The translations under genes and the position numbers were made by a program. A stretch of DNA of 64,000 nt, from assembly GCA_937974245.1 (NCBI GenBank), contig CALJKV010000121.1, forward strand, positions 186,001 through 250,000, given 5' to 3'. Shown here one piece after another: positions 52,219 through 61,052 of this stretch (within the stretch, counting starts at the first letter, position 1; each line of letters starts with the position of its first letter). The notes below the pieces were generated by a model. The model saw nothing but the letters and a program-made list of their open reading frames with translations. It was not told the origin of the DNA and did no database searches. Origin of the DNA: an uncultured Chloroflexota bacterium (GTDB taxonomy: Bacteria; Chloroflexota; Anaerolineae; Aggregatilineales; Phototrophicaceae).

Positions 52219-53007
52219 CTACAATATCTTATCCAGCATAGCGGCCACTGCCTGGTAAACTGGCGAGTCGTTTTCCATCTCGACCAACGGGCGGCCATTG
52301 TATTCAAATTCGACTAGCTGCTGATTGTAAGGGGTGATCCCCAACAGGTCTATATCCATCGAATCAACGAAGTCTTGCAGCGGTTCAGGCAGCTTATCCT
52401 CACGCACACCGTTGACAATCAGGTAAGCCTGTTCGATGTTGATATCCAATTCTTTACGGAATCCCGCGACGCGCTGGGCAGCTACAAGGCCGCGGCGGGT
52501 CGGGTCGCTCACTACGATAAGGAACTGCACATCGCGGGTGGTACGGCGACTCAGGTGTTCCAACCCAGCCTCGTTGTCAATCACCACATAGCGGTAATTC
52601 TTGCTGATGCCATCTATCACTTCACGCAGGTTGTGGTTCACAGCACAGTAACAACCAGGGCCTTCCGAACGCCCCATTGCAATCATATCGAAGCGGTTGC
52701 CTTCGGACATCGCGCTGCGAACCTGGTAATTGAGGTAGTCGCGCTTGTTGACCCCGCCAGGGAGCGTCCCCATCGCTGCCCCGCCTTCCAGGAGAGACTG
52801 CTTCACCTCTTGCAGGATATTCTCGCGGATGTCGCCTACCGTCCATTCGAGGTCAAGCCCCAGCACCATGTTTAGGTTGCTGCTAGGGTCAGCATCAATT
52901 GCCAGCACCGCCCCGGATGTTTTTTGCACGAGGTACTTGATAATCATCGCCGAAATGGTGGTCTTGCCAACCCCACCCTTACCGGCCAGTGCGATGGTGA
53001 TCGTCAT
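52219..53007 (-). CDS. cooC: CooC-type nickel-inserting ATPase (second copy)
   Basis: This is a 262-residue MinD/SIMIBI-class ATPase that helps place nickel in CO dehydrogenase or acetyl-CoA synthase. The deviant Walker A GKGGVGKTT is at residues 9-17, and the CxC motif that binds metal between subunits is Cys119-Tyr-Cys121 in GPGCYCAVN. AAGGGA precedes the ATG, which overlaps the stop of the upstream cooC by 4 bases (ATGA). It may be the AcsF-type partner for the A-cluster while the other serves the C-cluster, but the sequence alone does not decide this. Confidence 0.9.
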   Translation of the reverse strand: MTITIALAGKGGVGKTTISAMIIKYLVQKTSGAVLAIDADPSSNLNMVLGLDLEWTVGDIRENILQEVKQSLLEGGAAMGTLPGGVNKRDYLNYQVRSAMSEGNRFDMIAMGRSEGPGCYCAVNHNLREVIDGISKNYRYVVIDNEAGLEHLSRRTTRDVQFLIVVSDPTRRGLVAAQRVAGFRKELDINIEQAYLIVNGVREDKLPEPLQDFVDSMDIDLLGITPYNQQLVEFEYNGRPLVEMENDSPVYQAVAAMLDKIL

Positions 53008-53804
53008 GAAGATGTCCCTTCAGTATGAGCGCTAGCCAGTTGTGTATTGAGCGCGGCGGCCATCGCAGCGGCAGCCTCGCGCAGCGGCGGCACATAATCA
53101 TACACCGCATTCCCCAGGCGATCCGCCTCCTGCACAGCCGCATTTGCCGGGAGAAAACCCAGCAGCGGCAGCGAAGCTTCGGCTCGCAGGAAGTCGGCCT
53201 CGTCCGAATTCTGTATCTTATTGCCAACCAGCCACAGGCGCTTGAGGCCGATATCCTGTGCCAGCTTCCTGATCTGCGTGGCAGTCCCCAGGCTGCGACG
53301 GGTGGGTTCAACCACAATAAGCATCGCATCTACAAAGTCCACCGTCGCCCGCCCCAGATGTTCGACCCCAGCGTACATATCAAGGATCAATACATCATCA
53401 TCGCGGAAGAGCAGGTTTGTGAACAACGTCTTGAGCATAGCGCTTTCCGGGCAGATACAGCCCGATCCACCGGTATCCACCGCGCCCATTTCGAGCAGGC
53501 GCACGCCACGATGCACCACGCTGAAGCGTTCCGGCAGGTCATCCACACGCGGGTTAATTGTGAAGAAGCCGCCTACCGTGCCGGGTTTTGCGCCGGTACG
53601 CTCCTCGATCAACTCATCCATCTCGGCAATCGGAGTAAGTTTGCGCCGTAGTTCGGATGGGAATCCCAACGCCCCTGCCAGGCAGGGTGACGGATCGGCA
53701 TCCACCGCCAGAACAGCGTGGCCGCCATCGGCATAGACCTGTGCCAGCAGCGCGGCCAGCGTCGTTTTGCCCACGCCCCCTTTTCCGCTAATCGCCAGTT
53801 TCAT
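53004..53804 (-). CDS. cooC: CooC-type nickel-inserting ATPase (first copy)
   Basis: This is a 266-residue paralog of the next gene. P-loop GKGGVGKTT lies at 7-15, the metal-binding CxC is Cys116-Ile-Cys118 in GSGCICPES, and switch regions VDADPSPCLAGALG and LDMYAGVEHLGR are as in CooC. AGAGGA precedes the ATG. The gene starts a sub-operon (cooC, cooC, ald-like) that is separated from the acs genes by 243 bases. The two copies differ enough to suggest separate target sites. Confidence 0.9.
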   Translation of the reverse strand: MKLAISGKGGVGKTTLAALLAQVYADGGHAVLAVDADPSPCLAGALGFPSELRRKLTPIAEMDELIEERTGAKPGTVGGFFTINPRVDDLPERFSVVHRGVRLLEMGAVDTGGSGCICPESAMLKTLFTNLLFRDDDVLILDMYAGVEHLGRATVDFVDAMLIVVEPTRRSLGTATQIRKLAQDIGLKRLWLVGNKIQNSDEADFLRAEASLPLLGFLPANAAVQEADRLGNAVYDYVPPLREAAAAMAAALNTQLASAHTEGTSS

Positions 53805-53824
53805 TGTGCAAGTCCTCTGTTAAA

Positions 53825-53997
53825 AGTGCTGAGTGCCAATTGAAAAGTTGATAGCATATTTTCGTGCAGGGGCGCAATCTATCGCGTCCGTATCTTTAAT
53901 CAACTGCATAAGTCCTTTGTCTTGAGTGAAAAGTTGAAAGCAACCAGCGAACGACCAGCGAAGGACGGTCAGGAGGCCGTACTTACTGAGTGCTGCA
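53825..53997. repeat. Cluster of CTGAGTGCTGAG / TTGAGTGAAAAGTTGAAAGC repeats
   Basis: AGTGCTGAGTGCC (53825), TGAAAAGTTGATAGCA (53841), TTGAGTGAAAAGTTGAAAGC (53922) and ACTGAGTGCTGCA (53985) are variants of the same words found as reverse complements at 7220-7275. A GCAGGGGCGC...GCGTCC palindrome (about 53867-53888) is nested between them. No gene lies in this gap (53805-54047). Confidence 0.55.
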
Positions 53998-54047
53998 TGT
54001 CCACTGATTGATCTTTTGATGATACCTGTATCCCTCTTCTCCCTGAC

Positions 54048-55538
54048 CTACGCAGGAGCGGTGGCAGGTTCTTTGACCTTCTTCTCCGGCAGCACAAAAT
54101 CGGGCGGCAGCAGACCGGCCTCAGTGACGATGCGCGGGACAATTTCTTCCCAGCCGACAGCCATCAGGTGAATCCCATTGACGCCTTGCTTGCCCTTCAC
54201 TGTCTCGATAATCTCCAGGGCAATCTGCACACCTTCTTCCTTAGCGCCATCCCCGGCGGCTTCCATACGTTTTAACAATGGTTCCGGAATGCTGACTCCA
54301 GGGATCTCTTTGTGCATATACGCAGCCATTTTATATGATTTGAGCGGTGTAACGCCGATCAGGATGTACACCTTATCGAGAATATCGCGTTTGGCGAGTT
54401 CGTTCAACCAGGTTTCCAGCCCATCAGGGTCATACACCAGGTTCGTCTGGAAGAACTGCGCCCCGGCGTTGACCTTCTTGTGTTCGCGGATTGCCTGGAA
54501 TTCCGGCCTGGAAGCATACGGCGCTGCCGCCGCACCCAGGAAGAACTGCGGCCTTGCCTTGAGTTCCCGACCATCCAGGTAATGCCCCTCGTCGCGCATC
54601 CGGCGCAGAATCCACAACATCTGAATCGAGTCGATGTCCACAATATCGGATCGGCCCATCGGCGGCGGTCCCATCCGGCTATGATCGCCGGAAAGACACA
54701 GGATGTTACGAATACCGAGTGTGCTGGCACCGACGACCTCGGACTGCAAGCCCATGCGGGTGCGGTCACGGGCAGCAATCTGCATCACGGGTTCCGCGCC
54801 GTTTTGCACAGCCATCACGCTGCACGCCAGACTAGACATGCGCGGCGTAGCTGACGGGTTATCGGTGAAGTTGATGGCGGCCACATACGGTTTGACCATC
54901 TCCACATTCTGGCACAGCTTGCCAGTGGCGGCACTCATTGGCGGCGCGACCTCAGCGGTGACAACAAACTGCCCGGCACGCAGACGTCGCTCCAGGTTGG
55001 AGAGTGGTTCGCTGTAGGCCGGGGGATGATATTCCGAGTCGCCCCCCCACCAGTCGGGCTGACGCACCGGGCGAAACACGGAGTCCCAGGCCTGGGTGCG
55101 CTGTACCGGATCACGAGAGAGCAGGCCGCTAACGACCTTGCCCGTGCCCACCTCACGCACCTGTTTGACAACATCGCCCCACGTTTCCGTGCCGACTTTA
55201 TCCCAATCCAGCGGGGGCAGAACTTCCAGCAGCATTTCCTGCCGCCCCATCGCATAGGCACGATCATAGATTTTATACCAAATACACGGGCGGGTGTTAT
55301 CTACATAGCAAAAGGCCTCCGTAGACCCTCCGCACGGGCCGTTACGCGCCCCTTTCGGACATTCCATCGGGCAGATAAACGCGGTTTCTTGCAACAAGCA
55401 GTTACCACACATGCGGCAGCCGAATAATGGCCCTTTTACCCACCGCTCCATTCGTGCCAGCATCCGTCGGCGGAATGCCTCACGCTTGAAGGGGTAATAT
55501 GGTGGTTGCCAACGGCGACCAGGTGTGAAACCAGGCAT
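54048..55538 (-). CDS. MetV-MetF fusion: methylenetetrahydrofolate reductase with Cys-rich N-terminal domain
   Basis: This is a 496-residue protein. GGGAGGTG precedes ATG 55538. Residues about 35-95 form the Cys-rich MetV (PF12225-type) domain with Cys 41, 44, 47, 56, 60, 69, 77 and 85 (CRMCGNC, CPMECPKGARNGPCGGS). From about residue 185 the MetF TIM barrel begins (GQFVVTAEVAPPMSAATGKL) and continues through INFTDNPSATPRMSS, NILCLSGDH and GAQFFQTNLVYD. In known acetogens MetV and MetF are separate subunits of one complex. Here they are one chain. The reaction is reduction of methylene-THF to methyl-THF, which feeds AcsE, encoded just upstream. Confidence 0.88.
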   Translation of the reverse strand: MPGFTPGRRWQPPYYPFKREAFRRRMLARMERWVKGPLFGCRMCGNCLLQETAFICPMECPKGARNGPCGGSTEAFCYVDNTRPCIWYKIYDRAYAMGRQEMLLEVLPPLDWDKVGTETWGDVVKQVREVGTGKVVSGLLSRDPVQRTQAWDSVFRPVRQPDWWGGDSEYHPPAYSEPLSNLERRLRAGQFVVTAEVAPPMSAATGKLCQNVEMVKPYVAAINFTDNPSATPRMSSLACSVMAVQNGAEPVMQIAARDRTRMGLQSEVVGASTLGIRNILCLSGDHSRMGPPPMGRSDIVDIDSIQMLWILRRMRDEGHYLDGRELKARPQFFLGAAAAPYASRPEFQAIREHKKVNAGAQFFQTNLVYDPDGLETWLNELAKRDILDKVYILIGVTPLKSYKMAAYMHKEIPGVSIPEPLLKRMEAAGDGAKEEGVQIALEIIETVKGKQGVNGIHLMAVGWEEIVPRIVTEAGLLPPDFVLPEKKVKEPATAPA

Positions 55539-55566
55539 TGTACACCTCCCTATCCAGTGATTTACA

Positions 55567-56502
55567 CTACGCCATAGACGCCTGTTGCAGGTACGAATCG
55601 GCATAGATAACTTTGTTCATTAAAATCTGTATGGTTTTCCAGATCGCGGCTTGTTCCGGGTCCTTCATATCAACATCGGTGATTGCCAGCGCCTCGCCCG
55701 CCGCCACCTGGTCATGCAGCTTCAGGTAGAGGCGACCAACAGCGGTACTGGAATCGCGTTCCTCAATAATGCGAATCGTGTTCTTGAGCGGCTCGTCCAG
55801 CGGGTTGGCGATCATCATCTTCAGCCCAACCCCCATGAGCATCACGCAGTAGGTACGGTTGATAAGGGCGCGATTCTCTGCCGGGACCGCATTAGACACG
55901 TTCGACAACCCCACCGAAATCGGAGGCGGCGGGTCCCAGGCATATTGCAGGGTGCGGATGGCTTCGACCAGTTCCGGGCAATATTCCTGACAGCCGGAAA
56001 CCGTCAATACCAGCGGGTCAATGATGAGGTCAGAAATTGGGAAATCAATTTCCATCATGCGCGGGATGAGTTTTTCCAGAGCGATATTCACTCGCTCGTC
56101 AGCGCTGACCGGAATCCCGCTGGCGGCCATCGTCAAGGCAACCAGGCGGGCATTATATTTCTTGGCAATCAAAGGTACATTTTCCAGGCGTTCCGGCTCG
56201 GCAGAAGTCGAGTTGATGATGGGCTGGGCTTTGGTGATTTTCTTCAGCCCGGCTTCGATACCCAGGATATTAGTCGAGTCGAAACTCAGCGGCACATCTA
56301 CCACCGCCTCCACCGTTTCGACCATCCAGGGGAAAACTTCTTCCCAGTCCTTTTTGCGCGGGCCCAGGTTCAAATCCAGTGCCTGCGCCCCGGCCTCAAC
56401 CTGGGCGACGGCTGATTCCTGGAAGTATTTCGCGTCCCGTTCTTTGAGGGCGAGTTTGACTTTTTCGGAAATGATGTGAATATTTTCGCCAATAATGTAC
56501 AT
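55567..56502 (-). CDS. acsE: Methyl-THF:corrinoid iron-sulfur protein methyltransferase
   Basis: This is a 311-residue TIM barrel that moves the methyl group from methyl-THF to the cobalt of AcsCD. It has MYIIGENIHIISEKVK at the start, AGAQALDLNLGPRKKDW, the Asp-containing PLSFDSTNILGIEAG, IINSTSAEPERL, and SVGLSNVSNAVP, whose Asn contacts the pterin. It is about 45 residues longer than the well-known acetogen enzyme, because of a C-terminal tail (KLHDQVAAGEALAITDVDMKDPEQ...) of unknown role. It is followed at 28 bases by the metVF fusion. Confidence 0.94.
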   Translation of the reverse strand: MYIIGENIHIISEKVKLALKERDAKYFQESAVAQVEAGAQALDLNLGPRKKDWEEVFPWMVETVEAVVDVPLSFDSTNILGIEAGLKKITKAQPIINSTSAEPERLENVPLIAKKYNARLVALTMAASGIPVSADERVNIALEKLIPRMMEIDFPISDLIIDPLVLTVSGCQEYCPELVEAIRTLQYAWDPPPPISVGLSNVSNAVPAENRALINRTYCVMLMGVGLKMMIANPLDEPLKNTIRIIEERDSSTAVGRLYLKLHDQVAAGEALAITDVDMKDPEQAAIWKTIQILMNKVIYADSYLQQASMA

Positions 56503-56598
56503 GTCTCTTTTCCTTATGGTTTCACGCAGTTCGACCTGTTTGTTCGGGCAGATAGCTTAAACCCACTGTCCGCACGGTCAACTACGCAGCGTATATCC

Positions 56599-58518
56599 TC
56601 ATGAAACGACAGCGGCCTGCACACTAGGAAAGCGTGAAAGATCAGTATGCGGCAGGAACAGCGCCGAAGTAAAAGCATCGTAAAAGATGTTATCCGCCGA
56701 AAGCTCGATATATGTCATCCGGGCGGCGCTAGCCTTGACACGCGCCCGTGCCTCACGGTCGAGCAGCGCCAGGTACGCGCCGCGCACCGAGGTATTGCCC
56801 AGGAAATGGAAGTTTTCCCAGGGCATATCCGGCAGTAGTCCGATTTCGACGGCTTTTTCGACATTGATATATTTGCCGAACGACCCGCCAATCAACACCT
56901 GCTCGGCCATCTCCAACGGCACGCCTACGCGCTCCGCCAGCACCGAGAACCCGGCATAAATCGCGGCTTTCGCCCGGATCAGGTTATCAATGTCAACATT
57001 TGTGATGACAATATCGCGGTTGTGCGCGGTTTCATTCGCCCAGGCCACCACGTATTCCGGCCCGTGCTCGCCGTCACGGATGCGCGGATGATCGCGGTGG
57101 GTGTTGATATGTCCGCCTTTATCCATCACACCAGTCAGCGCCATTTCCGCCAGCAGCGCAATCAAGGCACTTCCACACAATCCACGTGGTTTGACGCCGC
57201 CAATCACGCGGAAGGTCGGCTCAAAGGTCGCCCCGTTGATCCAGACTTCCTCGATTGCGCCTTTCGTCGCCCGCATTCCGTCCAGGACGCCACCGCCCTC
57301 GAAGGCCGGGCCGGCGGAACAGGCGCATGTCACCAGCCAGTCCCGGTTGCCCAGGACGGTTTCGCCGTTTGTACCCATATCAATGAACAGTGTAACAGCT
57401 TCGGTATCTATCAGGCCAGATGACAGCACACCGGCGGTAATATCCGCGCCGACATAGCTGGCGACCCCCGGCAAACAATCCACTGTCGCCGCGGGGTGGG
57501 TGTTAAAACCAACTTCGCGCCCGGTGAGCGTCGGAATGTCGTTGATGGCCGTCACAAACGGGGAAAGCCGGATGCTGTCCGCCCTGATATTGAGGAGCAG
57601 GTGCATCATGACACTGTTGCCGGAAACAACTGCTTTCACCACGTCGCAGGGCTGCGCCTGAACGCGCTTGCAGGCTGTCTCCAGCAAGGCGTTTATAGTC
57701 GTTAGCACGAGGTCACGTAGTTCGGCCGCGCCATTGTTCTTCCCGGCGTAGATGACACGGGAAATCACGTCTTCCCCGCGTGTGATCTGCCCGTTGTATT
57801 CGGCCACCTGTGCCAATACCTTGCCAGTGAGCAAGTCCACCAACCAGAGCGTAACCGTCGTCGTGCCGATGTCTACGGCGATACCCCACAACGGAGTTTC
57901 CACCGGCGTGTGACCAGGCTTGAGATCAATCAGCCGCGCCGGGCAACCAGGACAGTCCCAGCGTTCCGCGTCGAGTGTGGCTGTGACCCGCCAATCGCCC
58001 TCGCGCAGCACACCACCAAGCCCCTGAATCTGATCCAGTGACGCCTGAACCGTGCCGAAATCGGCCTGCTGGCGCAGCGCTGTGAGCAGTCGGTTCCAGT
58101 CGTCGGTCTGGTCGTCCATTGTCGGTGGGGGCAATGTGAGCGTAACGCGGCGCACGTTTTGCACTTTGTGTGGGTCATATCCCGCCGGGACTTCAACCTC
58201 AGCAGATACCAGGTCAGTCGTGAGCAGACGCTCGATTTTTTCCTGTGGCGGGATGCTGATAGCCGCATCGGATTCAACTACCGCCTGGCACGCCAGGACA
58301 TACCCCGCTGCGACATCCTCGGCAGAAAGCCGCAAGGTGCTGCGGCTGCGTACCGTCCCATCCGTAACCCGAACCGCGCAGCGCCCACAGCGCCCCTGAC
58401 CGCCACATGGTTGATTCAAAGAAACGGTTGCCTGCTGGATGGCTTCGGCCAGTAGCGTCCCGGTGGCAACCGTGACCGGCGGCTTGTTATTCTCGAAGGT
58501 GATGATGTGTTCAGCCAT
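56599..58518 (-). CDS. acsV: Corrinoid reductive activator, [2Fe-2S] and ASKHA domains
   Basis: This is a 639-residue ATP-dependent reactivator (RACo/AcsV type) that returns oxidised Co(II) of the corrinoid protein to active Co(I). The N-terminal ferredoxin domain has Cys 38, 44, 47 and 77 (CGGQGRCGRC ... LACQ), the plant-type spacing. A linker domain follows (about 90-200) and then the ASKHA/DUF4445 domain from about residue 215 (WGIAVDIGTTTVTLWLVDL, DMGTNGETVLG, SAGPAFEGGGV, VLIGGSFGKYI). It lies between acsC and acsE, which fits its target. Confidence 0.92.
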   Translation of the reverse strand: MAEHIITFENNKPPVTVATGTLLAEAIQQATVSLNQPCGGQGRCGRCAVRVTDGTVRSRSTLRLSAEDVAAGYVLACQAVVESDAAISIPPQEKIERLLTTDLVSAEVEVPAGYDPHKVQNVRRVTLTLPPPTMDDQTDDWNRLLTALRQQADFGTVQASLDQIQGLGGVLREGDWRVTATLDAERWDCPGCPARLIDLKPGHTPVETPLWGIAVDIGTTTVTLWLVDLLTGKVLAQVAEYNGQITRGEDVISRVIYAGKNNGAAELRDLVLTTINALLETACKRVQAQPCDVVKAVVSGNSVMMHLLLNIRADSIRLSPFVTAINDIPTLTGREVGFNTHPAATVDCLPGVASYVGADITAGVLSSGLIDTEAVTLFIDMGTNGETVLGNRDWLVTCACSAGPAFEGGGVLDGMRATKGAIEEVWINGATFEPTFRVIGGVKPRGLCGSALIALLAEMALTGVMDKGGHINTHRDHPRIRDGEHGPEYVVAWANETAHNRDIVITNVDIDNLIRAKAAIYAGFSVLAERVGVPLEMAEQVLIGGSFGKYINVEKAVEIGLLPDMPWENFHFLGNTSVRGAYLALLDREARARVKASAARMTYIELSADNIFYDAFTSALFLPHTDLSRFPSVQAAVVS

Positions 58519-58564
58519 GTGTGCGTACTCGCTTGTTCAGGAAATCCCTATATCACCTGTTGTC

Positions 58565-58614
58565 TGTAGGGGAACAATATATTGTGCCTGGACACGGTAT
58601 ACCATGTCCCTACA
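58565..58614. repeat. Palindromic intergenic repeat, GTAGGG...CCCTAC type, copy A
   Basis: TGTAGGGG at one end and TGTCCCTACA at the other bracket two inner palindromes (ACAATATATTGT and ACGGTATACCAT). It lies between acsC and acsV. Confidence 0.55.
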
Positions 58615-58639
58615 ACGTATTTAGTTCGCGCTATTCGCC

Positions 58640-58669
58640 TGGGGAGGGTCTGAGACCCTTCCCTACGGG
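58640..58669. repeat. Palindromic intergenic repeat, copy B
   Basis: GGGTCTGAGACCC (58646-58658) is a perfect palindrome set in GGGGA...TTCCCTACGGG. It lies 26 bases from copy A. Confidence 0.55.
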
Positions 58670-58714
58670 AACGTAAAACCCCACAGTCGCAAAATTCCCA
58701 AAACCATTCAATCG

Positions 58715-60055
58715 CTACAACACCTGCTTGATGAATGCCGGGAGGTCAATGGCCTCACGCGGGCCAACACGAATCTCCCAATCCGGTAGTTCTTCTTCCA
58801 GCTCACCGGAAAGCACGGCAACATGCCCCGGTATGACAATCCGTTTGCGGTTGACCTTATCGGCAACGTTGAAACTCTTGATTGTCTTGGCAATACGTTC
58901 GGCGTCGAACTTGCCCGCCGCCCACGCCGTCAGCACGCTCATGCCCTCGGCGTCGGTCACAACCAGCCAGGCAGGAATCCCGGAACCTTCGATTTCGTTC
59001 GCCACGCTGAAGTAGGTAATACTGAAGTTGGTCGTCACCAGCACCGGGTCATCTGGGCCGGGGTTGTTGATTTCATAGATATCGGGCTGCACCTGGATCG
59101 GTTTCTGCGGGTCGGTGTAGATGTTTTCCCGTAACACGAGCAACGGGTAAGCTGTCTCCGCAGCGAAGTGATCCAGCACGATAAACCCGGCGTACTTGGT
59201 AATAGCATGGACAGCCATGACTGATTCCTGTGCCGGGTCACTCCCTTCACCTGGAAAACTAATGAGCGGATACCCCAGGGGTCGAAAGTTCTTCTTGAGC
59301 GCCAACCGCCGGATTTGTGTATTGAGCGCCAGTGATTGGCTCAAGTCGCGTGCCGCCGGGTCAAGCACGAGGTCTTTGACGCCAGCTTCTTTGATCTTCT
59401 CGGTCAGGTCGGCCAGTTCATCTAGCGACTCTGCAATCACCGCCAGGGAAGCATGATGTTGTTTGGCGAGGTCGGTCATCGCCTGCCAATTTCCTGTGTT
59501 TGCGCCATAGATGAGTGGATTTTCGCCATCCACCGCCCGCAGCCCCGCCGCTATCATCGTTGAATCGGTGCTGATGAGGATCAGTGGACGGTGGCTGGCC
59601 TGGCGGACGGCTGCAATCGCCGATGCGAAAGCCGCAGCGTCACCGGAAACCGCCTCTACCGCGAAACCATCAAGCGTCAAGTCACGCCCGACATAGTTGA
59701 CACAGTAACCATCGGCTTCCGCTGCCGCTGCCTGGATTTCTCCGGCGGGCTGACTGTCTTTCAATCGCAGGAACAGCCCCGGCTTGTTATAAAACGTCTT
59801 TTCGTGGCGGAACATCACGACCTCGTTGCCAGCCTTGACCTCGTGACCATTCGCTTTGAGCGACACCAGCCGCACCGGGGGTTCGGACGCTTCGGAAAGT
59901 TGTGCTTTAGCGTCTTCCGCCACATGCGGGCAGGATGAAAGCTCGACTTGCTTGGCGGCCAGCTTCATGGCGAAGGCCAAACAGGTGGGAAAACCACAGT
60001 CTTTACAATTGATCTGCGGCAGCATTTTGTAAATTTGAATACCAGAGAGTGCCAT
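58715..60055 (-). CDS. acsC: Corrinoid iron-sulfur protein, large subunit
   Basis: This is a 446-residue subunit that carries the [4Fe-4S] cluster and, with AcsD, the corrinoid that receives the methyl group. The N-terminal cluster motif has Cys 17, 20, 25 and 42 (INCKDCGFPTC ... LSSC), at the same spacing as in acetogens. The TIM barrel (about 110-330) and the C-terminal Rossmann-like B12-binding domain (TNFSITYFSVANEIEGSGIPAWLVVTDAEGMSVLTAWAAG) are complete. AAGGAGT precedes the ATG. It follows acsD by 15 bases. Confidence 0.96.
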   Translation of the reverse strand: MALSGIQIYKMLPQINCKDCGFPTCLAFAMKLAAKQVELSSCPHVAEDAKAQLSEASEPPVRLVSLKANGHEVKAGNEVVMFRHEKTFYNKPGLFLRLKDSQPAGEIQAAAAEADGYCVNYVGRDLTLDGFAVEAVSGDAAAFASAIAAVRQASHRPLILISTDSTMIAAGLRAVDGENPLIYGANTGNWQAMTDLAKQHHASLAVIAESLDELADLTEKIKEAGVKDLVLDPAARDLSQSLALNTQIRRLALKKNFRPLGYPLISFPGEGSDPAQESVMAVHAITKYAGFIVLDHFAAETAYPLLVLRENIYTDPQKPIQVQPDIYEINNPGPDDPVLVTTNFSITYFSVANEIEGSGIPAWLVVTDAEGMSVLTAWAAGKFDAERIAKTIKSFNVADKVNRKRIVIPGHVAVLSGELEEELPDWEIRVGPREAIDLPAFIKQVL

Positions 60056-60070
60056 GAATGACTCCTTGCC

Positions 60071-61045
60071 TTATACAGTTTCCGGTACGGTCATGAGGTC
60101 GGTGATGGCCTGATGCACACGGCGCACACTTTCCGGGTGGCGCAGCACGACGACATCTGCGCCGGATTCAACCAGCGTCATCGCGGTGAGTGTCTCCCAG
60201 TTGATAGCTCGCTCTTCCCACTTGCCCCAGGTTTCCGGCACGTCCTGGCCGAATTTGGATTCTTTGGTCTTCCAGGCTTCAAAGCCGGGCGTGACCATCA
60301 TGGGGAGCTGCGTCATCGCATCGCCCTGCAGGGCAGCCAGCCGCAGCCGTTCCATCACCGAGTAGCCGTACTCAATACCATAACCCAACGCTCCGGTGGT
60401 CGGATCCATCACGATCCGATCCAGTGGCAGCCCCATATCGTGAATGAGAATGTTGAGCTGTTTGGCAAGATTGACATCCATCGGGGTACGTGCAACAACA
60501 CAGTGGTCGTTCGCCATTGCCGCCGCCACAATCGTGCGATAGTTCTTGTCCTCGCAGAGACCCAGCGCTAGCCGCTCTCCCTTGGTTGCTTCGGCCACCG
60601 GCACGAGCAATTCGTTATCGGCATCCGCCTGCCCTGGGCCGAGGACAATCAGAGGGAGCTTGGTGGCAGCTAATGCCGCTTTCACAGCCCCTACTGCCAT
60701 CGAAGGAGTCGTCGGACTGCCATCGGCGGCGGTCAGGGTGAGCGCGAGTACCAGCAGGTCTGCGCTGGCGACTTCCGCCTGTTTAGCCCAGGTTGCCGGG
60801 TCGTTAGCCGCATCACCCCAGATTTCCAGCAGCAGCCCCGACCAGTCCTCAGGCCGGCGATCCTTAATCTCTACGGCAATTACCGGACGATGGGGAGTCG
60901 ATTTTTCAAAATGCATAAACGGTAATGTATTCTGGCCTCCAATCATAATAGTGTGCGAGCGCGTTCCTCCGTCTGCGGGGGTTGCGCCCAGCGTGACTAC
61001 GCGAACAGAGCCAGCCCATGAATCTTTTGGTATTTCAACCGCCAT
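60071..61045 (-). CDS. acsD: Corrinoid iron-sulfur protein, small subunit
   Basis: This is a 324-residue TIM-barrel partner of AcsC. Typical segments are TLGATPADGGTRSHTIMIGGQNTLPFMHFE near the start, VGAVKAALAATKLPLIVLGPG in the middle, and IVMDPTTGALGYGIEYGYSVMERLRLAALQGD, MVTPGFEAWKTKE and MTLVESGADVVVLRHPESV toward the end. AGGAG lies 10 bases before the ATG. The CBS gene ends 7 bases upstream, so translation may be coupled. Confidence 0.95.
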   Translation of the reverse strand: MAVEIPKDSWAGSVRVVTLGATPADGGTRSHTIMIGGQNTLPFMHFEKSTPHRPVIAVEIKDRRPEDWSGLLLEIWGDAANDPATWAKQAEVASADLLVLALTLTAADGSPTTPSMAVGAVKAALAATKLPLIVLGPGQADADNELLVPVAEATKGERLALGLCEDKNYRTIVAAAMANDHCVVARTPMDVNLAKQLNILIHDMGLPLDRIVMDPTTGALGYGIEYGYSVMERLRLAALQGDAMTQLPMMVTPGFEAWKTKESKFGQDVPETWGKWEERAINWETLTAMTLVESGADVVVLRHPESVRRVHQAITDLMTVPETV

Positions 61046-61052
61046 AATCTAT

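Noticed and set aside
55651..56415. Plus-strand 254-residue frame over acsE
   Set aside because: Antisense shadow; His/Arg-rich and without motifs.
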